64,000 bases of DNA, taken from Diaporthe sp. PMI_573. Taxonomy: Eukaryota > Ascomycota > Sordariomycetes > Diaporthales > Diaporthaceae. Below, piece by piece: positions 32,942-43,583 of the stretch. Location of the stretch: the NCBI GenBank assembly GCA_021399435.1, contig JAJTUP010000046.1, positions 463,524-527,523 on the forward strand. Reading direction: 5' to 3'. A program made the translations under genes and the position numbers. The notes under the pieces were generated by a model, which saw only the letters and a list, made by a program, of their open reading frames with translations, ran no database searches and was not told the DNA's origin. Position 1 is the stretch's first letter. Each line of letters opens with the position of its first letter.

Positions 32942-33139
32942 CCGTATTAATTCACCAAATTCGCCCAAACCCCTGTCATCGCCCTTCCTTAACACAGCTT
33001 AGTGACAGTCTAAGGATGGTTTAGGGTTTTCGTTGAGCCACATTGAACCACCAGATCTCTCCACTTTTCCTTTGAATACAGAGTTCAATTGGCTTCTGCC
33101 ACTGACAGGGGGTTGGACGAATTTGGTGAATTAATACGG
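32942..33139. mobile_element. MITE 1, 198 bp, TA-flanked
   Basis: Seen: terminal inverted repeats of about 37 bp starting CCGTATTAATTCACCAAATT, with two or three mismatches between the arms, flanked on both sides by TA (32940-32941 and 33140-33141). Known: a TA duplication and long inverted repeats without an ORF define a Tc1/mariner-type miniature element. No autonomous partner is visible in this window. Confidence 0.9.
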
Positions 33140-34918
33140 TATATCGGGGACAGAGGGAGGAGCATGAATTCGAGCACTGTTCGCGACGCTAGGGCGTTGT
33201 GACTCGAGTAGGCCTGACGGACCCCGCACGCGGACTTTTGAAGTCGCTCTCCTCACTGTGAATACTGGTTGACTCGTCGCCCCTGCAGGACGCCATGCTG
33301 CAGATTTTCCACAGGCCAGTATGGCGGATTGTAGCCGCAATGATGGTCACGCTGAGGCGTTGCACTCGGATTCATCTAATGGGCTGGTGTGGATCTATCA
33401 GGCGTACCCTGGGACTAAGCTGTGATTACACTTTCCCTGATAAGTCAGCCCCCAGTGTGGCTTACAGGAAGTCCCTGCGGTGACATAGCATTATGAACAC
33501 ACTGCCCCGCCTGTCTATCCGGATATGTGCTCGGTCCCGAGGGCGAAATGAGTATGCCTGTTACCCGTGTAAGTTTAACAGGACGATTTTGGCGACTACC
33601 TTGCCACTTTCTAATATAGGAATAGCTCCAGGCCAGCCTGACAGATAGTCCTACCACCGACATGATGACAACGCTACCTCGCATCTAATAGCCTGTCGTA
33701 TGGATCGATTAGAAGTTGCCGGGGGCAGCTGCAGCCTCGAGCTGCCAGCAGGAGCGGGGATGAATGTGGTTGGCGCGTTCGCGGAGCACTTGATGAAGGG
33801 CCTGGCCGCTGACAGTGCGGCTGGATGGTTCAGTCACTTGATCTTCCTTTGCATGATGGCTGACGTGCTAAGATGGTTCTGGGTTTCAAGTTCATCTTGG
33901 CGCTTTCACAATGCTGACTCGAAACATGTTCGGCAAATCGAGACCCGGTGGTGCCAGCGGACTGTCGAACTGGGTTGACGCGAAATATATCGATAGTTGG
34001 GCCCCATTCGCAGCAACCCTCTGGGTCTCATTTTAGACGGGACTGTGAGGATGCGGGCGTGTACTCTGGCGCAGGTCTCTGCGACTTGGTGGGAGAGGCG
34101 GGGTTGGCCGAAAGCAAGGGTCCCGCGCTGGGCTTCCTGGGACGGACTTTGTTCGTTTCATCTTCATTTTTAAACTACGGGCTTGTCCGCGACCGCCGCG
34201 GCAGTCGTGTGAGTCTTCATGATTCGGAGTGAAGACGCAGCCTCCAAAAACTAGGTTCTGGGCGAGGGTGGAAGAGCGTCCACATCGAGGCCGAGCTCGT
34301 CAGGCTAGGCCTTGAACAGAAGCAGCGGGAACCATCCAAGGCTAGCAGGAGACGTACTCACATGCCGGTGTGTCATCGCGTCGGCAAGGGAACTGTGGTT
34401 GGTCGGGTATAGCCTTTTAACAGGGTTTCATTCTTGTCGCCCGCCAAGCCACTCCCCGTCTTTCCCCTCTTTAGCATCACACTTCGAGTCTCCAGTCCCC
34501 CCAGATCGCATTTCATGCGTTGGTATCGAGTACTTCATGTCAGATTTGATTCCATTTATAAGGGGACCGAAATTGGCCCCTTACCAAGGAAACATAGAGA
34601 AAATCGAGATCGTGCGACTTTTGGGACTAGATCAAAGTCAAAGTCAAAGCTTTGGCTCTGCTGGTCGCTTTGCGTCTGTTTAGATACTGTAAGGAGACAA
34701 CAAGATTTTCATTCTTCAGATCTGACGAGTGGAAGGGTATGACATATGTCTGGTGGGGAAGGTGGCGTGCAACGCGCACACTGGCCCCGCCTCACACAAG
34801 GATGCGAAACCTGCCTCGGCAGCAACGCCATGAAAAGCTTCCCCAATTTCCGTCCGGAACCCGTGTCCCGGTCGAACATCAACTGCCCGAAAATAACGCT
34901 AGATCTCTATTTCAGCTA
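33140..34918. other. no recognised gene
   Basis: Several plus-strand frames of 70-120 codons (33700-33978, 34312-34683) without domains. One Leu/Ala-rich stretch around 33790 may be chance. Confidence 0.4.
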
Positions 34919-35676
34919 CTCTCATTTGCATACTACACCGCCAAATTCGCGCTAGTGACAATTTCATGTCATCCCACACCAATCTTGTATGCGCATAATC
35001 ATTTGAGCATTATATCGCAGTTTCCGCAACGAATACTGGTTCAATTCAATCAAACAGAGTGTGAAAGAATGAGGGCATTCAGGGCTATCTATTACTTCTT
35101 TTCCCGACAAGTTGGAGGTCTGGTTGCTGAGCAAATATGTGTTGAAAGTATCGATTTATGATGATATGTTGTTAAATTTGAAGCATTTTCTCGTGCATCA
35201 GCACGAATACTGAGTCAATTCAATTGATTATGATATCAAAATGATTAGCATAGTCTAAAGTACCTATTGATTATTACCGAATTAATCTTGGATCTGTGGT
35301 TGCTGGAAATTCTTTGTTGAAAGTACAATGTTGCGTTATCATCCAAGTTGCAATCTCTAGAAGGTGTTTTCTAAAAGAACTCTACCTGCACAGGGGTCAC
35401 GTACTATTTACACAGCACCTGCAAAATGCCAAGATGACCCTTGGAAACCGAATCATTTCAAGCAAAACTTCAAATCAATGTTTCTCAACAACCAGAAGTC
35501 GCACATTAATACGGAAAGAAGTTCAAATGCCGAGAATGCGCTCTTTCATTCTGTACTGATTATATAGGTACCTGATTAAAATTGACAGAGTTGACCAAAA
35601 TTGCTGCAGACTTGAGTGTGGGATGACATGAAAGTGTCACTAGCGCGAATTTGGCGGTGTGGTATGCAAATGAGAG
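34919..35676. mobile_element. MITE 2, 758 bp, long terminal inverted repeats, TA-flanked
   Basis: Seen: inverted repeats of about 57 bp starting CTCTCATTTGCATAC, continuing CACCGCCAAATTCGCGCTAG, with two mismatches between arms; TA at 34917-34918 and 35677-35678. The interior is AT-rich and without a transposase. Inference: a non-autonomous Tc1/mariner-type element, larger than usual for a MITE. It lies about 185 bp from the point where the KIN1-like kinase gene breaks off. Confidence 0.88.
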
Positions 35677-35861
35677 TAGCACACACCCTGCAACGAGTCA
35701 TACTGTACCACATTCACAGACCGCTGTTCAGTTGAATTGAACTGCGGGATGACGGTTGGATTTGGCGAGGCAAAAAAAGAAATAAAACAAGCACCAGCCA
35801 ATGGGCGGTCGTGTGCATGGGAGCACGTTTGCACCGAGCGACAATCCAGGAACCCCCTGCC

Positions 35862-36498
35862 CGGGCGATCTGGCGGCTGAACTTGCGGGCCTGCTTCTCC
35901 TTGAGCTTGCCACGGGAGATGATGTAGTCGAGCATCTGGGCGCCGTTGACGTATTCGAAGAGTATGTACCAATGGTGGTTGGTGCGGACGACGTCGCGGA
36001 GGCCGCAGATGTGGGGGTGGTTTAGGAGGGAGACGATGGCGGCCTCGCGAGCGGTGCGAATCTCCTTGGGCTGGTCGGCGCGCTCCTTGTCGGCGCGGGA
36101 CTGGTGGCCATCGTCGGTCGAGCCACGGGGGATGATTTTGCAGGCGACCTAGGAAGAGGGGACGGTTAGCTTTGTGCGCAGGGGGTGGCCGACAAAGAAG
36201 TGTGGAGAGAAGCGAGATAGGAGATGGGAGGCGGAAGGTGAACGGCGACAACGAAGCGAAGACGAACCTGTTCGCTGCCATCCTCCTTTCGGGCGAGCTT
36301 GACCTTGCCCATGCTACCGACGCCAATGGTCTTGCCGATGATCCACTTGCCAGACTGCGTCGGGATGATGGTGCGCGACCTCGCGTGCTTGGAGACAGAT
36401 GCCCGGGGGGGCGCATCGGCGTGGCCACGCAGCTCCTGCTCGGGGGCCGCCGGGCTGCCAGTGCCATTACCGGCGGCGGTGGTGGCAGAGGGAGCCAT
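35862..36498 (-). pseudogene. KIN1-like Ser/Thr kinase, N-terminal part only
   Basis: Seen: exon 1 from ATG 36498 to 36268 ends in an N-lobe start, SGKWIIGKTIGVGSMGKVKL, with the Gly-rich loop. Exon 2, from 36148, joins in phase after a 119-nt intron and gives VACKIIPRG (catalytic Lys), KEIRTAREAAIVSLLNHPHI, VVRTNHHWYILFEYVNGAQM (hinge) and DYIISRGKLKEKQARKFSRQ. Known: this block order and wording is that of fungal KIN1/PAR-1 kinases, which act in polarity and exocytosis. Homology ends near 35862; the HRD and DFG motifs and the rest of the roughly 900-residue protein are absent. The following frame (to 35714) is unrelated. MITE 2 begins 185 bp further on. A remnant, not an active kinase. Confidence 0.85.
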
Positions 36499-37829
36499 GT
36501 TGGGATGGAAATTGTGGCGGTGGTGGATCGAGTGCTGCTGCGTCGGTGGGGCTGCGAGGGATCAGGGCCTCTTGCCGGGGGGCGCTGGACGGTCTCCGCT
36601 GTGGCTCCGCTTGCAGGAGTGGGCGAGGGCGGCGGCTACGTGCGAGGTGTCGTCGTCATTTTGGGGGATGGTCTGCTGCGGCTGGATGGGACGGATGAGC
36701 AGGTCGACCAACTGCCTGTCCTGTCGCTGGTCTTCAGTCTGATATTTATTTTCACGGGCGGCTAAAATGCTACTTCCTGAGAAATCCATTTGGATTATTC
36801 TTTTTTACGCTTTCTCTTCTTCAAATCCCTTCATAATTGGAAAAAAAGAACTCGAATTACACCGCTCAAATCGGGGTGTGGCTTTCGTCATCTTAGTTAT
36901 TCAGATGCAAGATTCTTGACTTGCTCAACTTTACCCTCCATCGTCTCTTGCTTGTCGGTCCTGCGTTTTCGTACATAAGCCAAACTGCTGGCAGCCCCTT
37001 GGCCTAGGGCAAGAAATTCACCTACCTAGTGCCTACCCTGATGGAAGACTGGATTCTTGCCAGGCCGAGCTGATGGACCACGGCGTGTGCTTTGCCAATC
37101 ACTCCCATAACATCATCCCAGCTACCCTCTAAAATGCCTTTCATCAGCCTCTCTAATTCTCAACCTTTTGATTGGTGGTTGTGGGTGTAAAGGGTATTCT
37201 AAATAGAGAAGTAGACAACTCACCGATCGTCGTACCACATGAGTGCATGGTATACTTCAGCCCACAGGTTTTCAGGAAGCGCTCTACCTCTACGACTTCA
37301 GCAGCGATGGATGTTTTTCCCGTTCCAATCTGTGGTCAGGGGTGAGTATGTATTTGGAGAAAACAATATGAAAAAGAAAAAAGAGCCCTGGGGATCAAGA
37401 ACCTACAGGAACCAGACAGAGGTCAGCGTAGCACGCTGGTGGAGTCGAGAGCAGGCTATAATCCATTATTTTTGCACCAGGAAATGGCATATAGTGAAAG
37501 CTAGACAAGGTTCAATAATCCCAAAAAATCCAAGGATACGTTAAATTTAAAGACAGATGAGGTGCACTTGAAGCTTATAGAGCCATAGGTGTGGATTTGC
37601 CCGGCGCAAAATACCACGCTGCGCTTATCGTTGCAGTGGCAAATGGATGATTCAAGATTGTCGAACCGCTGATGCGAGAATGAGATAATGGGGGGCAAGG
37701 TCATTCGCGATCCTCGCTACGCACAGTGATTCCGATGACGGCATCATGATGAAGCTGGCGCGGCCACGAAAGCGGGTTCCCCTGATCTGGAAGAAGGGAA
37801 AAACTCATTGTCTTCCGACGGAAAACGAT
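36499..37829. other. no recognised gene
   Basis: Upstream side of the kinase fragment. GC-rich to 36760 with accidental frames on the plus strand, then AT-rich. Confidence 0.45.
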
Positions 37830-38262
37830 TACGATGCTTCCATCTACAACGCTCAAGCACCAAGAAGATATGCTGGATCCCCCAGAGAAGGCGATAATCC
37901 ACAACACTGATATCTTCCGCAATCCTCATCACGAGAGGCGCTTCATCCATCAAGATATTGACTAGGTTCTTCGGCGACGGCGAAGACGAGGATGAGGATA
38001 TGATGGATACTGATGTAGACTCAGGCTGGTACGACTCTGAGAGTTTCGAAGGTCTTGATTTGCACCGTCGGACTTCTGCAGACAGTTTGACCGCCGAGCA
38101 TGGTGGCATGAGTCGCACCCCTCCCGGCATGTTTATACCATACGAGGGGGAGCAGCCATCGTCGGGATATTTGACCTCGTTATTGACACTGTTAACACGG
38201 TCAGGGAGATTGCCTATGTTATTTGGATTGTGGGTTAATTAGAGGAAGTGAGGACCTTTGGT
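37830..38262 (+). pseudogene. hypothetical gene remnant with C-terminal helix, frameshifted
   Basis: Not assigned. Seen: codons from about 37960 give a very acidic stretch (FFGDGEDEDEDMMDTDVDSG) and then FEGLDLHRRTSADSL and FIPYEGEQPSSG. One base later, in another frame, VIDTVNTVREIAYVIWIVG ends at TAA 38231-38239. Both halves are protein-like and adjacent, so a 1-nt indel near 38165 probably broke the gene. Earlier plus-strand codons (37800-37945) also look coding. The final hydrophobic helix resembles the end of fungal membrane-associated proteins, but I could not name the family. Confidence 0.4.
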
Positions 38263-39207
38263 GATGAGACATTTCATGTCTTGACCTTTAAAGACTGCTC
38301 CTTCGATAATTTAATTTAATTCTTCCGCGGTCATGGTTGAGAAGAGCACCAGCCATTCCTCGCCTCCCCAAGTACCGGTCAACTCCCGCACCACCACAAT
38401 ATGGCCATCCCCGAATCAAACTGAGGGAGGCTGTTTTCCCCTTTCCTTTCCCTGATATCCAGTAGCTTGTTGGCATGTGAAGATGGCAAGGGTGCTGAGG
38501 CGGAGAGGACAGGCTGGCTTTCACTGGTAAAAGTAAAATGCAACGCCGGTGCAAAATTAGCGACTCCGATAGTTGGTCATTCTTGCGTCATAATGTTCTT
38601 CGCTGCCTTATTTTAATTCTGACCCAACAGTTTTGGCTTTCACATGTCATATGGGGGATCTAGGATTTACAAAGAATAGCGTAACTTACCAGCCTGCTAC
38701 ACACAGTTCGCGTCACTGGAAACCTCTCTCACTCATTGGCTGGCCTTGATCTCTCAGTACTTCTCCCCGGAACATCACATTTGCTTCTCGTAAATCGTTG
38801 TATACATATTATTCTTTACCGAGTCGATTTGCCCGCCAACATTATGCCCCGGACGTTGAACCGGTTAATGGTCCTATCGTCACCCACATGGTTCTTCATT
38901 TTCGCGCGCCGCCACTAGATCAGCGTTGCATGACAACGAGCAACATTCGGCGACATGGTGTCCGATCACAGGTCCTTTTGTGCCTGCCTTCGAATTGGTC
39001 AAAGGTTGATCAAATCACCGAGAGCAGGATATCAAATGTTGTTGCCATGCTTCCACCATCGCTACAGTCGGGCACGAGTCTGATTCGATTCCTTCGCTGC
39101 CTTATCAGCCTTGACACCTTACTATCGGGCGTCTTAGTCTTAGAGGCGCCTCAAAGCCTCGGCCACTCTCATGTCCCGACTCTGACCCAGGATCCACTCG
39201 TCACTGA
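38263..39207. other. no certain gene
   Basis: Contains an open plus-strand frame from 38798 leading into the next gene, but its composition before about 39160 is not convincing. Confidence 0.35.
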
Positions 39208-40073
39208 GATGCTCCAGCGGAACGATGCTCATCAGGATGAGGATGCGGATTCGAAGGCCGTGTGCCCGCGACCGATGAGCCGGGTTCTTTACTCGGAGTC
39301 GGTCGATGATGATCAGGCTATCGGGGCGGCCTCTGGTGTTCATTGGAAGTTTGCGCGGCAAGGTAAGGCGGATTCCGCGACATGGGCCAAGACTCATATC
39401 CATCATGCTGATCATGTTTCACTCTAGGCACTAGTCTCGTAAAAATCTCCATCGATGGAGGCAAGCCCGCAGTCGCAGAGGAGGATGTTACTTTCGAGCG
39501 GAAGGCCTTCATTGATGGTGTGACGTATCTCCTCAAGGCACTTCCCCAGGACCTCGATGTTTACGAACTGAGGCGGATCCAGTCCTCTCTACCCAAGGAT
39601 GTTGTCTGAGAACAAAAATGGTGGTAGGGTGCAGATTAGAGAACTTATATAGTGATTTCCAACATGTTGCCCATCTGGACCTGGGGGCGGTTCAGCCTGG
39701 AGCCGGCTCCACCCAATCTGCTTCTGGTCAGCCGCGATCCATTCTGCACCGCGGTGTCCAGATCACCGTGGTCAACTTGATCTTCGTCCTCAGCTTTCTG
39801 CTGCCGTATCTGATGTATCTCCTCCGCTACGCAGCACGGATGGAGCGGAAATACAAGGTCTCCGAGACCGTGGTCGGCCATGGGCCCGACTTTGTCAACT
39901 CGATTGGGAAACAGAGCGTGTCCCTTACCGAAACGATGTGTCGGATGAACGACGGGAAAGTTGGACAAGCTCTTCTGGAAGCATTCATATGGACGGTTGA
40001 TGGGGTCGCACAGGGGATATCGGACGGGCTCGGCGAGGGCCTTTCAATCGTGGAGACTAGGAGCACCGTCTGA
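39208..40073 (+). CDS. hypothetical membrane-associated protein, possibly disrupted
   Basis: Not named. Seen: a first exon (ATG 39208 or 39274) reads MSRVLYSESVDDDQAIGAAS up to 39362; intron 39363-39427 (GTAAGG...CTCTAG); then, in phase, LVKISIDGGKPAVAEEDVTF and YLLKALPQDLDVYELRRIQS, reaching TGA at 39607. A further open frame from about 39690 to 40073 reads HRGVQITVVNLIFVLSFLLP with YLMYLLRYAARMERKY (one long or two short membrane segments), then QSVSLTETMCRMNDGKVGQA and GVAQGISDGLGEGL. This layout fits one fungal protein type with a soluble N-part and a C-terminal membrane segment. Either an unusual intron spans 39600-39690 or the gene carries a nonsense mutation. Confidence 0.5.
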
Positions 40074-40809
40074 GCGGACGGGCGCTTCATTATGATATAA
40101 TGGTCGTGTCTAAAGGTCTACGAATTGATGAAGTGCACGAAAGAATTTGTTTGATCCCGGTGCTTGGGATAGGAGATTACCATTTAGTTCTTCGACTTCG
40201 AGCAGCAGCATTTGGGATAGAGATCTCCGATTCCATTACTTGCGACTTACAAACCCCTATCTGACTATTCATGGCCAGAACCTTCCTTCTGTTTGGTACA
40301 TTAAAGAGTTCTCCACCAGTCATTCACATGCCAGACACAATTGCGTCTCTGCTGTACGGATGTTGGTGGCTATAACGCATGATAATCCCTGCATTCTGTA
40401 TGGGGCTCCTATTTTGCAGATTTCAACAGTTATGAGCCCGGATGGTCGAACGGCAAGGCCCGGAGACCAGTAACTTCCGCTACGATAACATCCAGTTCCC
40501 TCCAGCAAAGCTCGAAAAGTCTTGCAACTGATCTGCTAGGCAGTGCTACACATGCTTTTACTCCATGATTAAAAAGGCTGCCCAACACCCTTCTTAATCC
40601 TGAGACAACAAATTGCTCTTCTCTTCCGTTATGCTTCACTCCTTCGATTCGCCCATTCTTCTTGCCTACCCTCTCATCTCTCTCGAATGAGGCATACCCC
40701 CAGTTGCCCTTCTTCTACTTACACATGCTTTCAGTGTGGCCCATCTTACCGCTACCCACCGCCACCACCAACCCTTTTCACACTTCACGAGTCACAACCA
40801 GCCAGCCAA
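40074..40809. other. no recognised gene
   Basis: AT-rich to 40640, then CAACCAGCCAGCC-type short repeats near 40795-40825. Confidence 0.4.
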
Positions 40810-41254
40810 CCAGCCAACCAAGGACCCGATCAATCCCTAATGTAATGCCGACAGCCTCGATCCATCGATCATGATGGATAGAGCTGTTTCGAAGCCATAC
40901 AGCTAGGTTATGAAGCTTCTGGAGCGCAGTAGTAGCACCCCATCCTTCAAAACCTTTATGCTTCGCTTTAACCCTACTCCCTCTTCTCTGGGCTTGTTCA
41001 TGAGCTCTTATTGAGGCCGGGTTATCTTCAACGACCGGTACATCAAGATAGGCGGAGAATAACTCGTAAGGGTCGGTGTCTTCCGTCTCTTCAACAGCCG
41101 CAAGAGCAGATTTGAGAGCTTCTTTTGAGGTGGCAAGGAGAAAGGCTTGAAGGGCAAGGTTAAGAATATGATCAAGGCAGCGGATGCGGTGCGTAATTGG
41201 ATCATAATCAATCTGTTCGATATAAGTGAATACCCATCTAAAAGCTAAATAGTG
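40810..41254 (-). pseudogene. hAT element 8 transposase, middle fragment
   Basis: Seen: minus-strand codons from 41254 read QIDYDPITHRIRCLDHILNL and continue ALQAFLLATSKEALKSALAA; then, after an acidic stretch, LQKLHNLAVWLRNSSIHHDR and EAVGITLGID, after which the frame degenerates at about 40815. Known: the RCxxHxxNLxxxAFL block and the KLHNL block are the conserved centre of hAT transposases. No stop within about 140 codons. It has no ends of its own. Its right limit is the TA target of the Fot1 element at 41257, so that element landed in or beside this older hAT; the sequence beyond the Fot1 element (43584 on) does not clearly continue it. Confidence 0.8.
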
Positions 41255-41561
41255 TAACGTGGTTTACCACCCAGCCGCGCATATCACCTACCCGCGCACT
41301 TTTGCTAACTTTGCCAATTTCAGCTGACCCTAGCACCCACCCAGGGTGAACAAATCAATTGAAATTGGCACCAATTGGTGCCAACTGGTCCCAATTGCTT
41401 AATTTCAATTGATTTGGTCAATTTAAAGGTGTTGGCGTAGATGCAGTGCTAGTCTGAAGTGGCTGACTTTTGGTGGGAAAATCAGCTTCCCCACCAAAAT
41501 GGAGCATTTTGACCATATGGGATCAACCTCAATCTACACCATCCAGATCAACTATTTGGGC

Positions 41562-41708
41562 GGTCCGCCGCGGACCGCTTAAGAGTGTACTATTATACAC
41601 TCAGAATCTGACTGACTAGGCTCTTCTACATCTTTCTCACAAGTTCTTGCATTATGCCCACTCTCGCCGCAGTTGCCACATCGTCTTTTAGACGGTCCGC
41701 CGCGGACC
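41562..41708. repeat. two identical 15-nt inverted repeats bracketing the zinc-knuckle codons
   Basis: Seen: GGTCCGCCGCGGACC at 41562-41576, directly after the transposase stop, and again at 41694-41708, inside the coding region. Between them lies exactly the segment encoding the C-terminal CCHC knuckle and tail. In the second Fot1 copy both positions are kept with one mismatch each (57006-57020 and 57138-57152). Confidence 0.85.
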
Positions 41709-43261
41709 ACCTCCTCGGCACTACCATCTATTTCACCAGCTGGCCGCTTCCCCTTTTGTTTTTCTTCAATTATTGCTGAAGATTCCTCAATACTAAGTGC
41801 CCCTCCAAGCTGTACCCGACTTCTTTTGGCTCTTCGGCGCTTGGCGAGCCCAATATTAGCCTTCTCAAGGGTACGGACCCGATCATTCAAAAGAGTGATC
41901 TGATGCGCCATTGCTTGTGCACCCTTTGTAAACTTCTCAACTGCCTGGATAATTGGTGTAGGGGAGCTCCCCTGATGGGCAGATATCCTGCCCTTGATGA
42001 AACTTGATTGCTGGACAGTCTGGTGGGCATTGGAGGGCGTTTGTGACTCCCATTTCGATGGTGACACAGGGAGGGATTGTACTGGAGTTTGTAGGTGGAC
42101 ATCCAGCTTTGAAATGACAGAATCTGGGTCCCATGGAGAAATACCAGCCCCTCTAAACCCAGCTTTCATGTTTTCTTCCGTAAAGACCTTGTCGTGGGCT
42201 GCCTTAAACGCAATGAAAAACTCAGACTTGGTGATATGGTTGATTGAGGCCCGGATAAAGAGATTAATCTCATCACCATATGCACGCTTTAATGGCGAGA
42301 ATAATGCAACATCTAATGGCTGGAGCAAATGAGAAGAATGCGGTGGCATGCTGATAGGGGTAATGTTGTGCTCCTTGCAGTACTGCTCAAACTCCGCCGA
42401 TACATGGCTTTCGTGTCCATCTAGGACAAGCATTCGGTACTTGCCCTTGGTCCGCTTAATTGTATGCTTGTCGAAGTGCCGAATCCATTCTATACCAGTC
42501 TCGTTATCTGTCCATCCATTTGGAGTAGGCTTGATGATCCAGCTTGGTGGAAAGCCAGACTCTGTTGTCCAGTTGGCAAGGTGGTAGGCGCCCTGGACAA
42601 TCACAAACGGCGGGATACACCAGCCCTTCGCATTGATACATTCAATAGCTGTTGCCCATTCCCGGTTTCCAGGTTGAATAGATTTGGCCTTTCCATGTCG
42701 ATCAGAACGTGTAACAACCAATGTCGCAGTTATCACGCCCATCATAAAGCCAGTCTCGTCAAAGTTGTATAGGTCATCATCTGTGATCCCATACTTGGCC
42801 ATCATGTTGCGGAGCAGCCGGAACCAGTTCCCAATGACCTCTGGATCTTCGCAGAGGGCCCTCTGGTAGTCGTATGGCCGATTAAACCTGGTCTTCAGGC
42901 TTGGTTGTGCATCTACAAAGCGTCGTGCCCAGTGCTTGCCAACAGGCTTGCCATCTCGTGATGCTAACAGGAGGTTGGCCATATCTTCCACACCAGAAAG
43001 CCGCATTGGAAATCCTCGTGCATCTTGCTCAATGACATATTGAACAAGTGTTTGCTCTTCAATTGGGTCAAGTTTATGGTCGTTGACGCGTGATTCTTTA
43101 CGACGGGGTCGGTTGTTCATCCTGTCGCGTAGGGTAGATTCAGGGATGTTAAAGATCCGTGCAGCCTGACGTGTACTTAAGGGTTTCTTTTGATTTTTTC
43201 TAGATTTCTCAATTGCCTGGAGTGCTAGTTTGATTTTCTCCTCTTTTGAGTAGATTGGCAT
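41579..43261 (-). CDS. Fot1/pogo DDE transposase with C-terminal CCHC knuckle, intact
   Basis: Seen: 560 residues without a break, ATG at 43261. Order: N-terminal Psq-type helix-turn-helix (LSTRQAARIFNIPESTLRDR); CENP-B-type DNA-binding domain (MRLSGVEDMANLLLASRDGK ... WARRFVDAQP); catalytic core with NFDETGFMMG (first Asp), MLVLDGHESH (second) and SSHLLQPLDVALFSPLKRAY (third, DDD type as in pogo/Fot1); GISPWDPDSV; a coiled-coil-like ITLLNDRVRTLEKANIGLAK; a basic KRRRAKRSRV; and finally CGNCGESGHNARTC, a CCHC zinc knuckle. The knuckle is an extra relative to the compact Fot1/Tigger layout and could help bind nucleic acid. All catalytic residues are present. Confidence 0.95.
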   Translation of the reverse strand: MPIYSKEEKIKLALQAIEKSRKNQKKPLSTRQAARIFNIPESTLRDRMNNRPRRKESRVNDHKLDPIEEQTLVQYVIEQDARGFPMRLSGVEDMANLLLASRDGKPVGKHWARRFVDAQPSLKTRFNRPYDYQRALCEDPEVIGNWFRLLRNMMAKYGITDDDLYNFDETGFMMGVITATLVVTRSDRHGKAKSIQPGNREWATAIECINAKGWCIPPFVIVQGAYHLANWTTESGFPPSWIIKPTPNGWTDNETGIEWIRHFDKHTIKRTKGKYRMLVLDGHESHVSAEFEQYCKEHNITPISMPPHSSHLLQPLDVALFSPLKRAYGDEINLFIRASINHITKSEFFIAFKAAHDKVFTEENMKAGFRGAGISPWDPDSVISKLDVHLQTPVQSLPVSPSKWESQTPSNAHQTVQQSSFIKGRISAHQGSSPTPIIQAVEKFTKGAQAMAHQITLLNDRVRTLEKANIGLAKRRRAKRSRVQLGGALSIEESSAIIEEKQKGKRPAGEIDGSAEEVVRGGPSKRRCGNCGESGHNARTCEKDVEEPSQSDSECIIVHS

Positions 43262-43583
43262 TGTGGATGTTGATTTCTAGCGTGTTGAATGTTTAAGTAG
43301 GTAGAGTGATGCGAGACTAACGCGAAAAATGGGGACGCGATCTGCACCAAAAACAAACCCGCCCACCAAAACTTTAAACTTTCAGACTGGCACTGCAGCC
43401 CTCCAACCACTCCAAATTAATAGAACGAATTGGACATAAGCAATTGGGACCAGTTGGCACCAATTGGTGCCAATTTCAATTGATTTGTTCACCCTGGGTG
43501 GGTGCTAGGGTCAGCTGAAGTTGGCAAAGTTAGCAAAAGTGCGCGGGTAGGTGATATGCGCGGCTGGGTGGTAAACCACGTTA

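Larger units (their letters stand above)
41257..43581 (-). mobile_element. Fot1/pogo-type element 1, complete, long terminal inverted repeats
   Basis: Seen: ends ACGTGGTTTACCACCCAGCC and complement, flanked by TA at 41255-41256 and 43582-43583. The inverted repeats extend for about 145 bp with very few mismatches (through the CCAATTGGTGCCAACTGGTC zone), much longer than the roughly 40-80 bp usual in this group. Length 2325 bp. One intact transposase ORF on the minus strand. A truncated relative lies at 56701-57595 in the same orientation. Confidence 0.95.

Noticed and set aside
35640..35861. Continuation of the KIN1-like kinase to 35714
   Set aside because: The codons after 35862 do not resemble the kinase catalytic loop and lead into non-coding sequence near MITE 2.
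36172..36765. 197-codon plus-strand ORF opposite the kinase exons
   Set aside because: Antisense shadow of the kinase N-terminus in GC-rich sequence.
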